The translations under genes and the position numbers were made by a program. The notes below the pieces were generated by a model. The model did no database searches. It worked only from the letters and a program-made list of their open reading frames with translations, and had not been told where the DNA came from. A DNA stretch of 64,000 bases. It comes from Leptospira licerasiae serovar Varillal str. VAR 010. Lineage in GTDB: Bacteria > Spirochaetota > Leptospiria > Leptospirales > Leptospiraceae. How positions within the stretch are numbered: position 1 is the first letter of the stretch; every line of letters begins with the position of its first letter. The stretch lies in assembly GCF_000244755.1 (NCBI RefSeq), contig NZ_AHOO02000013.1, forward strand, positions 434,001-498,000, given 5' to 3'. Shown piece by piece: positions 16,113-24,866 of this stretch.

Positions 16113-17009
16113 GTGACATCTTCTCATAAGAATCTACTCCAAAATTTTCAAGAATACCTCTCGGTTGAGAAGGGTCTGAGCGACAATTCCATTTACTCGT
16201 ACGGATACGATCTGAACAAGTTTAAGAACTTCCTCGAAAAAGAACATCTCGACTTCTTAGAAGTCCAAGCGAACGACATAGTTCGTTTTTTGAACGAAGA
16301 AAGGAATCGTAAAATTTCCGCAAAGACGATCGCTCGCGAAGTGGTTGCCATCCGCCAATTTTATAAATTTTTAAAAGACGAAAAGAAGCTGGATTCGAAT
16401 CCGACGGAGAAAATTGAAACTCCGGAAGTGATGAGATCCATTCCGGATTATCTAACTCAGGAAGAGATCGAGGAATTGTTCAATGTGATCAAAGAGGATA
16501 ATCTCTACGAACTCAGGGACAAATGTATTTTCGAACTTCTGTATTCCTCCGGTCTTCGTATCTCGGAAGCTTGTAATTTAAGACTGACGGACATGGATAT
16601 GGCCGGAATGACCCTAACTGTAGAAGGTAAGGGTGGGCGCCAAAGACTAGTTCCATTCGGTGAGAAATCTTTGGACATTCTGAACCGTTATTTAAAACAA
16701 AGCAGGCCTTATATTCTGAAAAACAGAAATTGTGATTATCTTTTTGTTTCTAAAAAAGGATCTTTCATCAATAGAAAATCCGTTTGGAGACTTCTGAACC
16801 ATTATATCAAAAGAACAAGTATCAAGAAAAAAGTGACTCCTCACACTCTGAGACACTCTTTCGCGACTCACTTGTTGGAAAATCACGCGGATCTAAAATC
16901 GGTTCAGGAACTTTTGGGACATATCGATATTTCAACCACTCAGATCTACACTCATATGGCGAATAAAACTCTAAAGGAAGTTCATAAGAAATTCCATCCT
17001 AGAGGATAA
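16113..17009 (+). CDS. xerD: Tyrosine recombinase XerD
   Basis: Site-specific recombinase that acts with XerC at dif to resolve chromosome dimers. With a GTG start at 16113 the protein has 298 residues, the same as E. coli XerD, and the six catalytic residues fall at R149, K173, H244, R247, H270 and Y279, nearly the same numbers as in E. coli. Motifs are YSSGLRISEACNL, GKGGRQR, TPHTLRHSFATHLL and LGHIDISTTQIYTH. The C-terminal VHKKFHPRG is closer to XerD than to XerC. The frame remains open upstream to 15819, but that stretch lies over the antisense TPR gene and does not look like protein. The anti-sigma-factor-like gene follows after 18 bases. Confidence 0.93.
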   Translation: MTSSHKNLLQNFQEYLSVEKGLSDNSIYSYGYDLNKFKNFLEKEHLDFLEVQANDIVRFLNEERNRKISAKTIAREVVAIRQFYKFLKDEKKLDSNPTEKIETPEVMRSIPDYLTQEEIEELFNVIKEDNLYELRDKCIFELLYSSGLRISEACNLRLTDMDMAGMTLTVEGKGGRQRLVPFGEKSLDILNRYLKQSRPYILKNRNCDYLFVSKKGSFINRKSVWRLLNHYIKRTSIKKKVTPHTLRHSFATHLLENHADLKSVQELLGHIDISTTQIYTHMANKTLKEVHKKFHPRG

Positions 17010-17027
17010 TTCTCCCCGGACCTAATT

Positions 17028-17453
17028 TTGGCCGAGATCAAAAAAAACGACTATTCGAATCAGTTTCGGATACAAGTTCCTTCTCATCCGCGTTACGTGA
17101 CAGTAGCGCGGAACTTCGTTTATAACCTAGCGAGAGAGTCTGGATTTTCCCTTTATGACGCCGCCGACCTAAAATTGGCAGTCGGGGAATGTCTTTTGAA
17201 CGTGATCAAACACGCGTATCTTGGAAAGACGAATTATCCTATTTTTATAGAAGTCACTGTCCTTGAAAATCGTATGGAAGTCCGTATCCGCGATTTCGGA
17301 GTCCAAAAAAATATTTCCGAGATCAGAGGATACGATCCGGGAGATTATAGAGAAGAAGGTATCGGACTCTATCTGGTTCGCAAGCTGACAGACCATTTTT
17401 ATATAGACCAATCCGGAAAAGGAAATCGTCTAATCCTCACAAAAATGAAATAA
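17028..17453 (+). CDS. RsbW-like anti-sigma regulatory factor (HATPase kinase)
   Basis: A 141-residue GHKL ATPase of the RsbW/SpoIIAB class, which binds a sigma factor or an antagonist and can phosphorylate a STAS partner on Ser. The N-box is LKLAVGECLLNVIKHAY (Glu54, Asn58), the second ATP motif RIRDFG at 88-91, and the G-box EEGIGLYLVRKLTD at 109-122. There is no transmembrane or sensor domain. It follows xerD by 18 bases and begins with TTG. The STAS protein at 29222 is a candidate partner, though it lies 12 kb away. Target sigma factor not visible in the window. Confidence 0.87.
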   Translation: MAEIKKNDYSNQFRIQVPSHPRYVTVARNFVYNLARESGFSLYDAADLKLAVGECLLNVIKHAYLGKTNYPIFIEVTVLENRMEVRIRDFGVQKNISEIRGYDPGDYREEGIGLYLVRKLTDHFYIDQSGKGNRLILTKMK

Positions 17454-17471
17454 TTAAAAAAGAACGGCTTG

Positions 17472-17500
17472 CAGAATAGTAGAATTGTCCGTCTATTCTG
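17472..17500. promoter_or_regulatory. Hairpin followed by TATAAT box
   Basis: CAGAATAG at 17472-17479 pairs with CTATTCTG at 17493-17500. A consensus -10 hexamer TATAAT follows at once at 17501-17506, eight bases before the ATG of the lipoprotein gene. No good -35 box lies 16-18 bases upstream. The hairpin may instead terminate the anti-sigma gene. Confidence 0.4.
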
Positions 17501-17514
17501 TATAATCCTATCTT

Positions 17515-17919
17515 ATGCTTTCTATGACCCAAATGAAATTTATTTCTATATTAGTATTTTCGATTCTGATACTTTCATGCAGAAAAGGCCCTTCCTTGTC
17601 CAAAGAGGAAGTGAAGGAACTTAGCCAAAATTATATTAAAGAGTTATGTAAAAAGAATTTAGAATGTTCCGCTCAATATCTGGAATCACTCCCTTCCGGA
17701 GAACAGAATGCAGCCAGATCCGGGTTTTCCTCCCTGGACCAATGTATGGCGGAACAAAGTAATCAGTCCATTCTTCCTGATGACTACGAAAAAGTCACGG
17801 ACCAGCAGATCGGAAAAATAAAACGTTGTATGGACGATCTTCTCAAGACTCCTTGTTCGGAAATGGAGCAGTCCGGAGGGATCCCATCATGTAGGGAATT
17901 GTTTCCGGAGGGAAACTGA
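17515..17919 (+). CDS. Small cysteine-containing lipoprotein
   Basis: A 134-residue predicted lipoprotein. The signal peptide (KFISILVFSILILSC) ends in a lipobox with Cys about residue 22, followed by RKGPSLSKEEVKEL. The mature part is helical and carries regularly placed cysteines (CKKNLECSAQYL, LDQCMAEQ, IKRCMDDLLKTPCSEM, IPSCRELF), presumably disulphide-bonded. The first ATG is used here; ATGs at 17524 and 17533 are possible, and no ribosome-binding site precedes any of them, which together with the close TATAAT box suggests a leaderless message. Function unknown; similar small lipoproteins are widespread in Leptospira. Confidence 0.78.
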   Translation: MLSMTQMKFISILVFSILILSCRKGPSLSKEEVKELSQNYIKELCKKNLECSAQYLESLPSGEQNAARSGFSSLDQCMAEQSNQSILPDDYEKVTDQQIGKIKRCMDDLLKTPCSEMEQSGGIPSCRELFPEGN

Positions 17920-17993
17920 AATATAGTTTAATAAATTGAGTTAAATAACCGCAACGTATAAGAGATAACAAAAGTCCGCTAAAACGATTTTTT

Positions 17994-19712
17994 TTAATCT
18001 GAAATAGATTCGGACTCCGATGATTCTTCCTGCAAAAGCCCCAGTCGTTTCGGTTTAACTTTAGAGTGAGCGATTTGTCCGTCTCCTCCTAAGTATAAGA
18101 AGGAAGGCCCCGGGATCTCTTTTAATTTTACGCTGAACTTTTTATTTCTACCCAGGTTCACCTCCACACCCGGAAAAATTTCTCTTTCTACTTCTACAAA
18201 AGAATTTCTGTCCGGATCAAAGGAAAGGATCGCAGATTGTTCTTGTGCAAACAAATTTTCCAGGATGGAACTGTACTTTTGGCGGATAGCCTGCAGTTTA
18301 GGTAGGCTATCTTTTTCTTCGGGGCTCAGACTTCTTCTTTGGGAATCGTCGCTTAGTTTCTGGATACTAGTATCTACTTTTTTTAATATATCTTGGTTTT
18401 TTCGGATCTCAGATTTTAGATCCTCTAATTCGGAAAGAAGCTCCGGAGGCATACCGCAACTGAGAACGGTTCGGGTCTCTACGATGGCGCCTAATTTGGT
18501 GCAGGTGATCATTTTTCCAGCTACACATTGACCACCTATAATCTCTCCTCTTCCTCCTCTGACCACAACGGATTCTCCTGCGATCAGTTCGGAGTGCATC
18601 GCTGCTTCTTCTATGAAGATGGAATTTTTAGCGATCATCTTTCCTTGTTCTATGAATTTTGCATAGATGTCGGAGCCTGATTCTATCATTCCGCCGTTTC
18701 TTCCCATAAATCCGCCGGAAAGAACAATGTCTCCTTTCGCTTTTAGAAAAACTTTTCCTACAGATTTTTTTACGATGATGGAACCGTCCGTTTCGAGAGT
18801 GAAACCGTCCGCAATGGATTCTTCTACAATGATTGTTCCCGGAAAATTAATGTTCCCTGTGGAGAAATCCACATTCTCCAGTAAACAAACCTCATCGACT
18901 CGGATAAGTCCAAAACGATCTAGTATTGGACGCCCATCGATCAATGACTGAACTATATTTCCGTCTTCTGAAATTTTAACGTTAGGACCTAATTTCCATT
19001 CAGCTAGTTTACCTTCTTCGAATGGAAGAACTTCTCCTTTTACGTTTTTCCCAGGTTTACCGGGAGAGGGAGAAATTTTTTCCGCAAGCTTCTGGTTCTT
19101 TTTTACACTTTGGATGATTTGAATATTTTTGAAGTCGACTCTTCCGAATTCGTCTTCTTCCAAAGTTGGCGTACCTGGATGCTGGAATAAGATCCGAATA
19201 TCTCCGTCCTGTCCAGGGATAGGAGGTTCTCCTTGGGCGACTAAAGTTCTTTTTCCGTAATCTTCCGCTTGAGAAAGTTTGAGGATGGATTCTTCTAATA
19301 TTCCAAAAACGATCCCGTTGGATTGTAGCTGGGAAAGAATTTCGTCTCTGGTTAATAATTTTCCGCCGAATTTGGGCGGATGTAGTATCCCATGAACCGT
19401 CATTTTATCTTCTGAAATTTTTAGGTCCAAACTGGACGCTTCCGGTTTACCAGGCCATTTTCCGATCAGATGAGGTTCCGAATCTTTGGTCTTTAAGATA
19501 CGTTTGAGTTCCTCTTCGCTAACGCCCGAAATTTTAAATACATCCAAACGTTTTAGAATTTCGCGATATTCTACTTCTTTTCCTTTTTTTCCTGCGGGAA
19601 AGATGGTGAGATAGGCGAGCCCGTCCAGATTTTCCACTTTGAAAAATCCGTTTTCGTTCTCTTCGATGTCTTTTAATAGTGATTCTGTAAAATTGCGGAT
19701 TGAGTCGCTCAT
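17994..19712 (-). CDS. FapA family (DUF342) polymer-forming protein
   Basis: A protein of about 572 residues of the FapA/DUF342 class. The central part (residues about 240-420) is a run of short beta-helix repeats with many Gly and Val: GNINFPGTIIVEESIADGFT, IIVKKSVGKVFLKAKGDIVLSGGFMGR and IYAKFIEQGKMIAKNSIFIEEA. A coiled-coil (LLSELEDLKSEIRKNQDILKKV) follows, then a C-terminal beta domain with FLYLGGDGQIAHSK. Family members are cytoplasmic and poorly understood; some sit near chemotaxis or flagellar genes. The frame extends to an ATG at 19745, but MSDSIRNFTESLLKDIEEN at 19712 looks like the natural N-terminus. Monocistronic here. Confidence 0.87.
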   Translation of the reverse strand: MSDSIRNFTESLLKDIEENENGFFKVENLDGLAYLTIFPAGKKGKEVEYREILKRLDVFKISGVSEEELKRILKTKDSEPHLIGKWPGKPEASSLDLKISEDKMTVHGILHPPKFGGKLLTRDEILSQLQSNGIVFGILEESILKLSQAEDYGKRTLVAQGEPPIPGQDGDIRILFQHPGTPTLEEDEFGRVDFKNIQIIQSVKKNQKLAEKISPSPGKPGKNVKGEVLPFEEGKLAEWKLGPNVKISEDGNIVQSLIDGRPILDRFGLIRVDEVCLLENVDFSTGNINFPGTIIVEESIADGFTLETDGSIIVKKSVGKVFLKAKGDIVLSGGFMGRNGGMIESGSDIYAKFIEQGKMIAKNSIFIEEAAMHSELIAGESVVVRGGRGEIIGGQCVAGKMITCTKLGAIVETRTVLSCGMPPELLSELEDLKSEIRKNQDILKKVDTSIQKLSDDSQRRSLSPEEKDSLPKLQAIRQKYSSILENLFAQEQSAILSFDPDRNSFVEVEREIFPGVEVNLGRNKKFSVKLKEIPGPSFLYLGGDGQIAHSKVKPKRLGLLQEESSESESISD

Positions 19713-19924
19713 CCTGGGGGGCCGTTGTTGGAGAGTAAGTCCCATCCTATTTTTTACAATCGAAAACCTGTAAAAAGACTTAAGCCTTTAGGAAGGAAAA
19801 AACCCGAAAACTGTCTATTTTCTGACTGGCCCGGTTCGTCGAAGTTACTACAAACCCTTCCTTTTTTCCAAAATTATGTCCTTGAAAATCCGGACAAAAC
19901 GACCGATGATCCTAGGGTAAGCTT

Positions 19925-20530
19925 ATGGCATTCAACCCATTCTCCATCCTAACCAGTATCAGGGTATCAATAGACCAGGTTCTGGGAAATCTCCCTCCAA
20001 AAGTGGTAAAAACTATCGGAACAGCGGCTCTCAGCTTGGCAGTCCTGGTAGCGATCGTTTTAGGTTGGTTCAGTTTCCAAAGAGGTCTGGCAATGGCGGG
20101 AGAAGAAGACCAGGCCAAAGAATTGGATCGTAAGGCATTATTTTTAGAAGATATAGAAAGAGAATATAACCGCAAAAGAAAGGATGTTAGATGGAGCGAT
20201 CCTTCTTACTCGGATTCCGGAAGTTCTTCCTTGGATATTGAAAGATATTCTTTGGAAAAACCTAAGACGGAACCTACTTCTCCCAAGCCTGAATTAGAAG
20301 AGTCTGACACAATTCGTAATTCTAAGATGAAAGATGGAGATTCCAGGGTTTTCTTTCCTACTGAAAACGAAAGGCCTGCCCGGGAAAATTTAGGTCCGAG
20401 TGACAAAGGGTCCGATTCTCCACGTTTGGAACCGAGCGTAAAACAACCTAGTAGAGAACTTCCTGTAGAAAAAGAAGATTCCAGACTCAGCCGTCCTCCC
20501 AGAAAGGAACAAAGGCCAAGAGGGGAATAA
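19925..20530 (+). CDS. Single-pass membrane protein with disordered charged tail
   Basis: A 201-residue protein with one membrane helix near residues 31-51 (TIGTAALSLAVLVAIVLGWF), a short cytoplasmic N-terminus and a long hydrophilic tail rich in Ser, Pro, Glu, Lys and Arg (SRLSRPPRKEQRPRGE at the end). The tail has no recognised domain and looks disordered. The next gene starts one base after the stop, so the two form an operon with the downstream secreted TPR protein. It could be an anchor or adaptor for a TPR complex, but this is guesswork from context. Confidence 0.72.
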   Translation: MAFNPFSILTSIRVSIDQVLGNLPPKVVKTIGTAALSLAVLVAIVLGWFSFQRGLAMAGEEDQAKELDRKALFLEDIEREYNRKRKDVRWSDPSYSDSGSSSLDIERYSLEKPKTEPTSPKPELEESDTIRNSKMKDGDSRVFFPTENERPARENLGPSDKGSDSPRLEPSVKQPSRELPVEKEDSRLSRPPRKEQRPRGE

Positions 20531-20531
20531 G

Positions 20532-21506
20532 ATGAAATATATTCTGATTTCTTTAAGTATTCTTATTTTTACGAATCAGTTGGCGGCGGATTTTCCTCTA
20601 CCGATCCCGGAGTTAGGTGAGAGTAATATTTCCTCCAGGGGAACTTCTCCGGATGAGCCGCTTCCTCCGATTGATGCGAGTTCAGTAGTTACGGAACAAA
20701 ACTCGGAACAGTCCGGATCTGGTATAGTTTCTGAAAATGCAACTGTTACGGGCGAAGAGCCAAAAATCTCGGAAACAAAACAATCGGTTATAGAACCTGT
20801 AAAAGAAAAGAAAACTAAACTTCCGAATCTTGCGGAAAGAAAAGATAAAAAAAACGGCAAGAAGAAGGAAGTCTCCGATCCGAGTAGGGCCGCTTACGAA
20901 AGAGGACTTTTACGTTTGAGGAATGGCCAAAAAGACGCGGCAAAAGAAGAATTCGGTAAGGCCGCTTCTACCGAAGGGGTTGCGAGTTCTCAAGCAAAAT
21001 TAGAATTATCTAAATTAGAAAATACAAAAGCTGCCGATCCGAATTCTGAAGCTCCGGCAGAAGACGATTCCAGATGGAAAACTTCTCTGGAAACTGCAAG
21101 ATCTCTTAGGGCCCAAGGCAAAAATTCGGAGGCAGAGTCCATTCTCCTTAGGACTGCAACAGAAGGAGAAGGGGAATACAGGTCAAGAGCCTTATTACAA
21201 TTAGGTGATATGCTTTTCAGAATGGGAAGATATTCCGACGCACGCAGTTATCTGATGGATTTTTGGAAACAGTTCGGAAAAACTTTTCCGAATGCGGAAG
21301 ATACAAATTCCAGAGAATTCAAAAGACAGAGAGAAGAAAAAGAACTAGGCGCTTATTTACTTTTTAAATCCAGCTATAAGGCGGGAGAAGGAGAATGGGC
21401 GAAACGTTTTTTGAAAAAATATTTGGATAAGTCCGTTTCTGAATCTCAAGGGATGTATTCCCCCTTGAGAACGGAAATGGAATCTTTCGCAAAAAGCGAT
21501 CTTTAA
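20532..21506 (+). CDS. Secreted TPR-repeat protein
   Basis: A 324-residue exported protein: a signal peptide (MKYILISLSILIFTNQLAAD), a disordered Ser/Glu/Lys-rich linker to about residue 120, then TPR-type helical pairs (AAYERGLLRLRNGQKDAAKEEFGKA; SLRAQGKNSEAESILLR; RALLQLGDMLFRMGRYSDARSYL). The last unit resembles the YbgF/BamD-like TPR spacing used by periplasmic scaffold proteins. It starts one base after the upstream membrane protein's stop and overlaps the cheX 3' end by four bases in convergent orientation. Function unknown. Confidence 0.78.
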   Translation: MKYILISLSILIFTNQLAADFPLPIPELGESNISSRGTSPDEPLPPIDASSVVTEQNSEQSGSGIVSENATVTGEEPKISETKQSVIEPVKEKKTKLPNLAERKDKKNGKKKEVSDPSRAAYERGLLRLRNGQKDAAKEEFGKAASTEGVASSQAKLELSKLENTKAADPNSEAPAEDDSRWKTSLETARSLRAQGKNSEAESILLRTATEGEGEYRSRALLQLGDMLFRMGRYSDARSYLMDFWKQFGKTFPNAEDTNSREFKRQREEKELGAYLLFKSSYKAGEGEWAKRFLKKYLDKSVSESQGMYSPLRTEMESFAKSDL

Positions 21507-21967
21507 CTTAAGGCTACGTTTACTTCTAATTTTCCGAATTTGGAAAATAGGCTGATCCCTAAAGCTTGTTTTTTAGGGATCTTGATCGTTTCGTTCTTTG
21601 CATCGACTATATTCGGAGCGGTGATCTCAATCGACTGACCAGCAGTTGCGAAAATATTCATCGCGTTACCGGTAGTCATGTTTGCGATCTCACCTAGAAT
21701 ATCTTTGTATTCGTTCTTGATATCTTCGTCGCCCATTCCAGGCATAAGTTTCTTGGAAATTTTATAAGCCGCGTCGTAGTTCAGACCGTAGATTACCTCT
21801 CCGTTAAACGTTCCTAAGACCCCGATGATGATCGCAAGTTCTAACGTTGTTTCAGGAGTGTCTTTGATCCCGATCTTTCCACGGATCAGGTCGGTCTGCA
21901 ATATATCCCGGAAGACAATTGTAGCTGCTTCCAGGAATGGGTTTACTAACTCGGCGCGGATTTGCAT
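21503..21967 (-). CDS. cheX: CheX-type CheY-P phosphatase
   Basis: Dephosphorylates the response regulator CheY-P, adjusting flagellar motor signalling in the cytoplasm. The 154 residues cover the whole CheX fold: an N-terminal helix (NPFLEAATIVFRDIL), the beta-sheet IIIGVLGTFNGEVIYGL, and the catalytic helix LGEIANMTTGNAMN with the family's Glu93 and Asn96 (E-x2-N). Only one catalytic pair is present, as expected for CheX; CheC usually has two. The ATG overlaps the stop of the upstream SurA/PpiD-like gene by one base, so the two are translationally coupled. No other chemotaxis genes are in the window. Confidence 0.9.
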   Translation of the reverse strand: MQIRAELVNPFLEAATIVFRDILQTDLIRGKIGIKDTPETTLELAIIIGVLGTFNGEVIYGLNYDAAYKISKKLMPGMGDEDIKNEYKDILGEIANMTTGNAMNIFATAGQSIEITAPNIVDAKNETIKIPKKQALGISLFSKFGKLEVNVALS

Positions 21968-23184
21968 TATTCCTCCGAAACGGATCTGACGGATGCTCGT
22001 TCGACTTTGATACTTTCCTCTAGGGATTGTGGAATTTCCATGAGTATTGCAGTGAGTAAGGAGCCGTTATCCCTGGTTCTCAAGAATGAAGGATCGGGAG
22101 TTCCTAATTTGACTCCGGAGAAGGAAACAATCGCGTATTTTTCTCCCTCTCTATAAGGTCCGATATTTTTCTTTTGGGTTAAACCTGGAAGGCTCAAATC
22201 CTGTAAGAATTTTTTGTCGGAGCTTAAGGAGAATACATCTTTACCAACGCTGATCTTTTTCAGATCGGATAAGGACTTGTTTTTCAGAGAGACAGTCTGT
22301 CTTCCTAAAAGTGTCGCGATCTTTTGTAGACCGTCCGGCTCGTTTTGGAGTGAGACTAGTTTTGCTTTTAATGACTCAAGGGCATTTTTACGCGCTTCTA
22401 ATAAGAACTTACTTCTAAGGACAGTTTTTCTTTCTTCGAAAGGCACAGGCTTGCCATCTTTACCTTTTAAGGTATTGGGATCCAAGGATTCCTTGTCATA
22501 GAGCTCTTTTAATTGAGCGTCTGTAGGTTCCAGATTTCTTTCGGAAGCTTTGACTAGATCTTCTTCCGTGTATAAAACTGCATCCAAATCCACTCTAGCT
22601 CCGGAAGCTTCGGAGAGTACGTTTAGCTCTCCATCCGTGCGTCGGATCTCGGTCGGAAGGAAATTTTGAAATAAGGCCTGGGACACTTTATAATCGATCC
22701 TGAAACGTAGCGGTGCCTGCTGGAGGAACTGACGATAAATTTCTTCAGGTTTTTTCAGGTCTTCTTCAGAATATCCTGCACCCTGGAGAGAATTTTTAGA
22801 AACTCTTTTGGCTTCTTCCCATAACGCTGTTCTTTCGGATTCTTCTGAGATGGTAAAACCGACTGAATTTCCGATCTTGCGGAAAATATATTGGCCTTTT
22901 AAAGATTGGAAGGCACAGTCGGCCCAAAGAGACTCTGAGCCCTGTCCTTGGTACATCTGGATACAAAATCTTTTAGCTGCGTTGAATGAATCGATAGGGA
23001 CGCTTTGGTCGTCAATGCTTCCCATAGTAATGCTTGCCTTTCCGGCTAGCATGTCTATGCCCACTTGTTCCACATCTGGCTTTAAGAGCATGATGATCAG
23101 CATCAGGACAAGAATCCCCAAAAAAACTGCCGATCCGACTTTGAATAAAATATCTCTAATTGAAATTCCGTCTGGATTTGTCAT
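21967..23184 (-). CDS. Membrane-anchored SurA/PpiD N-domain-like protein without PPIase domain
   Basis: A 405-residue protein with a single N-terminal membrane helix (VGSAVFLGILVLMLIIMLL, residues about 16-34) and a long helical periplasmic part. Segments such as LKELYDKESLDPNTLKG, RKTVLRSKFLLEARKNALE and the opening GSIDDQSVPIDSFNAAKRF recall the chaperone domain of PpiD/SurA-type proteins. I see no parvulin domain, the usual catalytic part. It therefore looks like a PpiD-like chaperone that has lost or never had its isomerase. It is coupled to cheX by a one-base overlap, an odd pairing of a periplasmic with a cytoplasmic signalling protein. Assignment is tentative. Confidence 0.62.
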   Translation of the reverse strand: MTNPDGISIRDILFKVGSAVFLGILVLMLIIMLLKPDVEQVGIDMLAGKASITMGSIDDQSVPIDSFNAAKRFCIQMYQGQGSESLWADCAFQSLKGQYIFRKIGNSVGFTISEESERTALWEEAKRVSKNSLQGAGYSEEDLKKPEEIYRQFLQQAPLRFRIDYKVSQALFQNFLPTEIRRTDGELNVLSEASGARVDLDAVLYTEEDLVKASERNLEPTDAQLKELYDKESLDPNTLKGKDGKPVPFEERKTVLRSKFLLEARKNALESLKAKLVSLQNEPDGLQKIATLLGRQTVSLKNKSLSDLKKISVGKDVFSLSSDKKFLQDLSLPGLTQKKNIGPYREGEKYAIVSFSGVKLGTPDPSFLRTRDNGSLLTAILMEIPQSLEESIKVERASVRSVSEE

Positions 23185-23288
23185 AAAACTACGTTCACAA
23201 GGAAGACTCGCCTGCGCCTGGAATCTGTAAAGGAGAAAAACCGCCCGAAAAATGCTTCAGGAACGGCGAAATTAGATAGATACATATA

Positions 23289-24008
23289 ATGATGCTCTAT
23301 ATTGCCTTAGCACTCATTTTAGTAGGGATACTCTGCTTTATCTATGTTTCCTTCCAGCCGAATTCTAAAAAAGAGTTTAGCGCCGGTTCATACTCTAAAG
23401 GAAACCTACCTCCAGCGAAAGAGAAAAAAATTTCCTATGATACATTAGCTTCTCTTAAAAAACAGGGACGTTCGGAAACCTATTCTCAAATGGACCAGGC
23501 ATTCGCAGAAGAGAGAAAGATCCGTCCTCTTTCTGAAAGGCAGAGAATGGAATCTCAAAAAACCGAATCGGAAGTCCCCGATCCGGAAGAATTCGGAACT
23601 GAGATTTGGGACGAAACAAAAAGGGGAGAAATTTTAGAAATGGTAACCGAGCCCGAGCGCACCCAACCTAGAATCCCTAAAGAAGAAGAATGGTCTATGG
23701 AAGGAGTATTATTCCTAGATCTTTCCGGTAGATTACCATATGAGGCATTACAAGAGAAGATCCGACCTGAAACTTTAAAAGGTTTTAGAAGAATGGGTAA
23801 GGGAAGTATTCGTGAGATCCCGGGAGGATTCGCTTTCCAGGCAAAAAATTCCGAATTCAGCTATAAACTGAATGAAGTGGAAAAGATCGTTTTTTACGAC
23901 CAAGGTTTCGCGTTACTTCCTTTAAAAAGAGAATATCCGACCCCGATCTTTTTGACCAAGGACGGAGAAAAATTCAAATCTTATCTGGAATATACAGCTA
24001 ACGTTTAA
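23289..24008 (+). CDS. Single-pass membrane protein of unknown function
   Basis: A 239-residue protein with one membrane helix at the very N-terminus (YIALALILVGILCFIYVSF) and a charged linker to about residue 130. A compact C-terminal domain follows (WSMEGVLFLDLSGRLPYEALQEK, FAFQAKNSEFSYKLNEVEKIVFYDQGFALLPL) that looks alpha/beta. I do not recognise the family. Two consecutive ATG codons start the frame. It is divergent from the PpiD-like gene and converges on the candidate lmtA gene, with a strong hairpin between them. No functional context is evident. Confidence 0.7.
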   Translation: MMLYIALALILVGILCFIYVSFQPNSKKEFSAGSYSKGNLPPAKEKKISYDTLASLKKQGRSETYSQMDQAFAEERKIRPLSERQRMESQKTESEVPDPEEFGTEIWDETKRGEILEMVTEPERTQPRIPKEEEWSMEGVLFLDLSGRLPYEALQEKIRPETLKGFRRMGKGSIREIPGGFAFQAKNSEFSYKLNEVEKIVFYDQGFALLPLKREYPTPIFLTKDGEKFKSYLEYTANV

Positions 24009-24013
24009 AATAA

Positions 24014-24043
24014 GTAGAAGGCCGAAAATTAACGGCCTTCTAC
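24014..24043 (-). terminator. Rho-independent terminator (mainly for the minus strand)
   Basis: GTAGAAGGCCG at 24014-24024 pairs perfectly over 11 bases with CGGCCTTCTAC at 24033-24043. Read on the minus strand, the hairpin is followed by TTATTTT. It overlaps the last codons and stop of the candidate lmtA gene and could also slow transcription coming from the plus-strand gene ending at 24008. Confidence 0.75.
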
Positions 24044-24787
24044 CACCAACCACTTAGTGGTCTTTACGATCACTCTAACGATCGTATAGAATGCAGCTCC
24101 AATTCCGAACGCCCAGATCTGAGGCTCGGTGATCACTGCCCAAGGCTCTTTCCAATCTCCGAATCCTACTTTAAAACTTGCAGCGTAATCGAATAATACG
24201 AAAATCACTAAAATCCCGAATAAACTAGGATATTCTCTTTTTAGAATATTTCGGAAAGAGAAGCCGAGTTTAGGTTTTACATAACCTGAAAATTTAGGAA
24301 TGAATGCAGGGATCTTGTCCGCCCAGCTCAGATAGTCTTGGCCGAACTTATCTCTTAGGAATTTTTCTTCAGCAAACATTATTCTTTCGTAATAGAACCC
24401 GAAAAATAGGGAGAATACAAGGAGTAAAGGAATGTCTCTGAAGTAAAGAACCGGTCCCAAATACATTAGGAAATTTCCTAAGTAAAGAGGATGGCGAACA
24501 AGAGAATAAATTCCCTCTTGGTTAACTACATCCGCCACTTGTTCTTTTGTGTTTCTACCGGAAGTGCGGGCTGGAGCGTAACCGATCACAAAACAACGAA
24601 CCGCTAAGCCGAGTAAGCTGACTGCAAAACAAGCTGCGGCATAGTATAAATTGATCTCGTAGGAATCTTCTAAAAATTCGAACTTGCTTAAGGAGTATAG
24701 ACAAAGAAGAAGAATAAATCCTGGTATATAAGATCTCCAGCGAAATAGAAAATTCCCCTGCTGATCCAATTCTTCAATTAATGCCAT
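24029..24787 (-). CDS. lmtA: Isoprenylcysteine-methyltransferase-like membrane methyltransferase (candidate lipid A phosphate methyltransferase)
   Basis: A 252-residue polytopic membrane enzyme of the ICMT/phospholipid methyltransferase class. The core YSLVRHPLYLGNFLMYLGP and the downstream FGFYYERIMFAEEKFLRDKFGQDYLSW carry the conserved RHPxY and E..FL..KFG elements that bind SAM. About five hydrophobic segments are visible. In Leptospira the lipid A 1-phosphate is methylated by LmtA, an ICMT-family protein, and this gene is a good candidate by family and size; the substrate is inferred, not seen. It ends in a strong terminator and stands alone downstream of the ABC operon on the same strand, 79 bases away. 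Confidence 0.72.
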   Translation of the reverse strand: MALIEELDQQGNFLFRWRSYIPGFILLLCLYSLSKFEFLEDSYEINLYYAAACFAVSLLGLAVRCFVIGYAPARTSGRNTKEQVADVVNQEGIYSLVRHPLYLGNFLMYLGPVLYFRDIPLLLVFSLFFGFYYERIMFAEEKFLRDKFGQDYLSWADKIPAFIPKFSGYVKPKLGFSFRNILKREYPSLFGILVIFVLFDYAASFKVGFGDWKEPWAVITEPQIWAFGIGAAFYTIVRVIVKTTKWLVVEGR

Positions 24788-24866
24788 ACGAATTCCTTTT
24801 AAGGTTGTGGTATTAAGGAAGGAAACTTTTATCCCCTCGGAGTGTCAACCATTGATTCAGAGCTAT

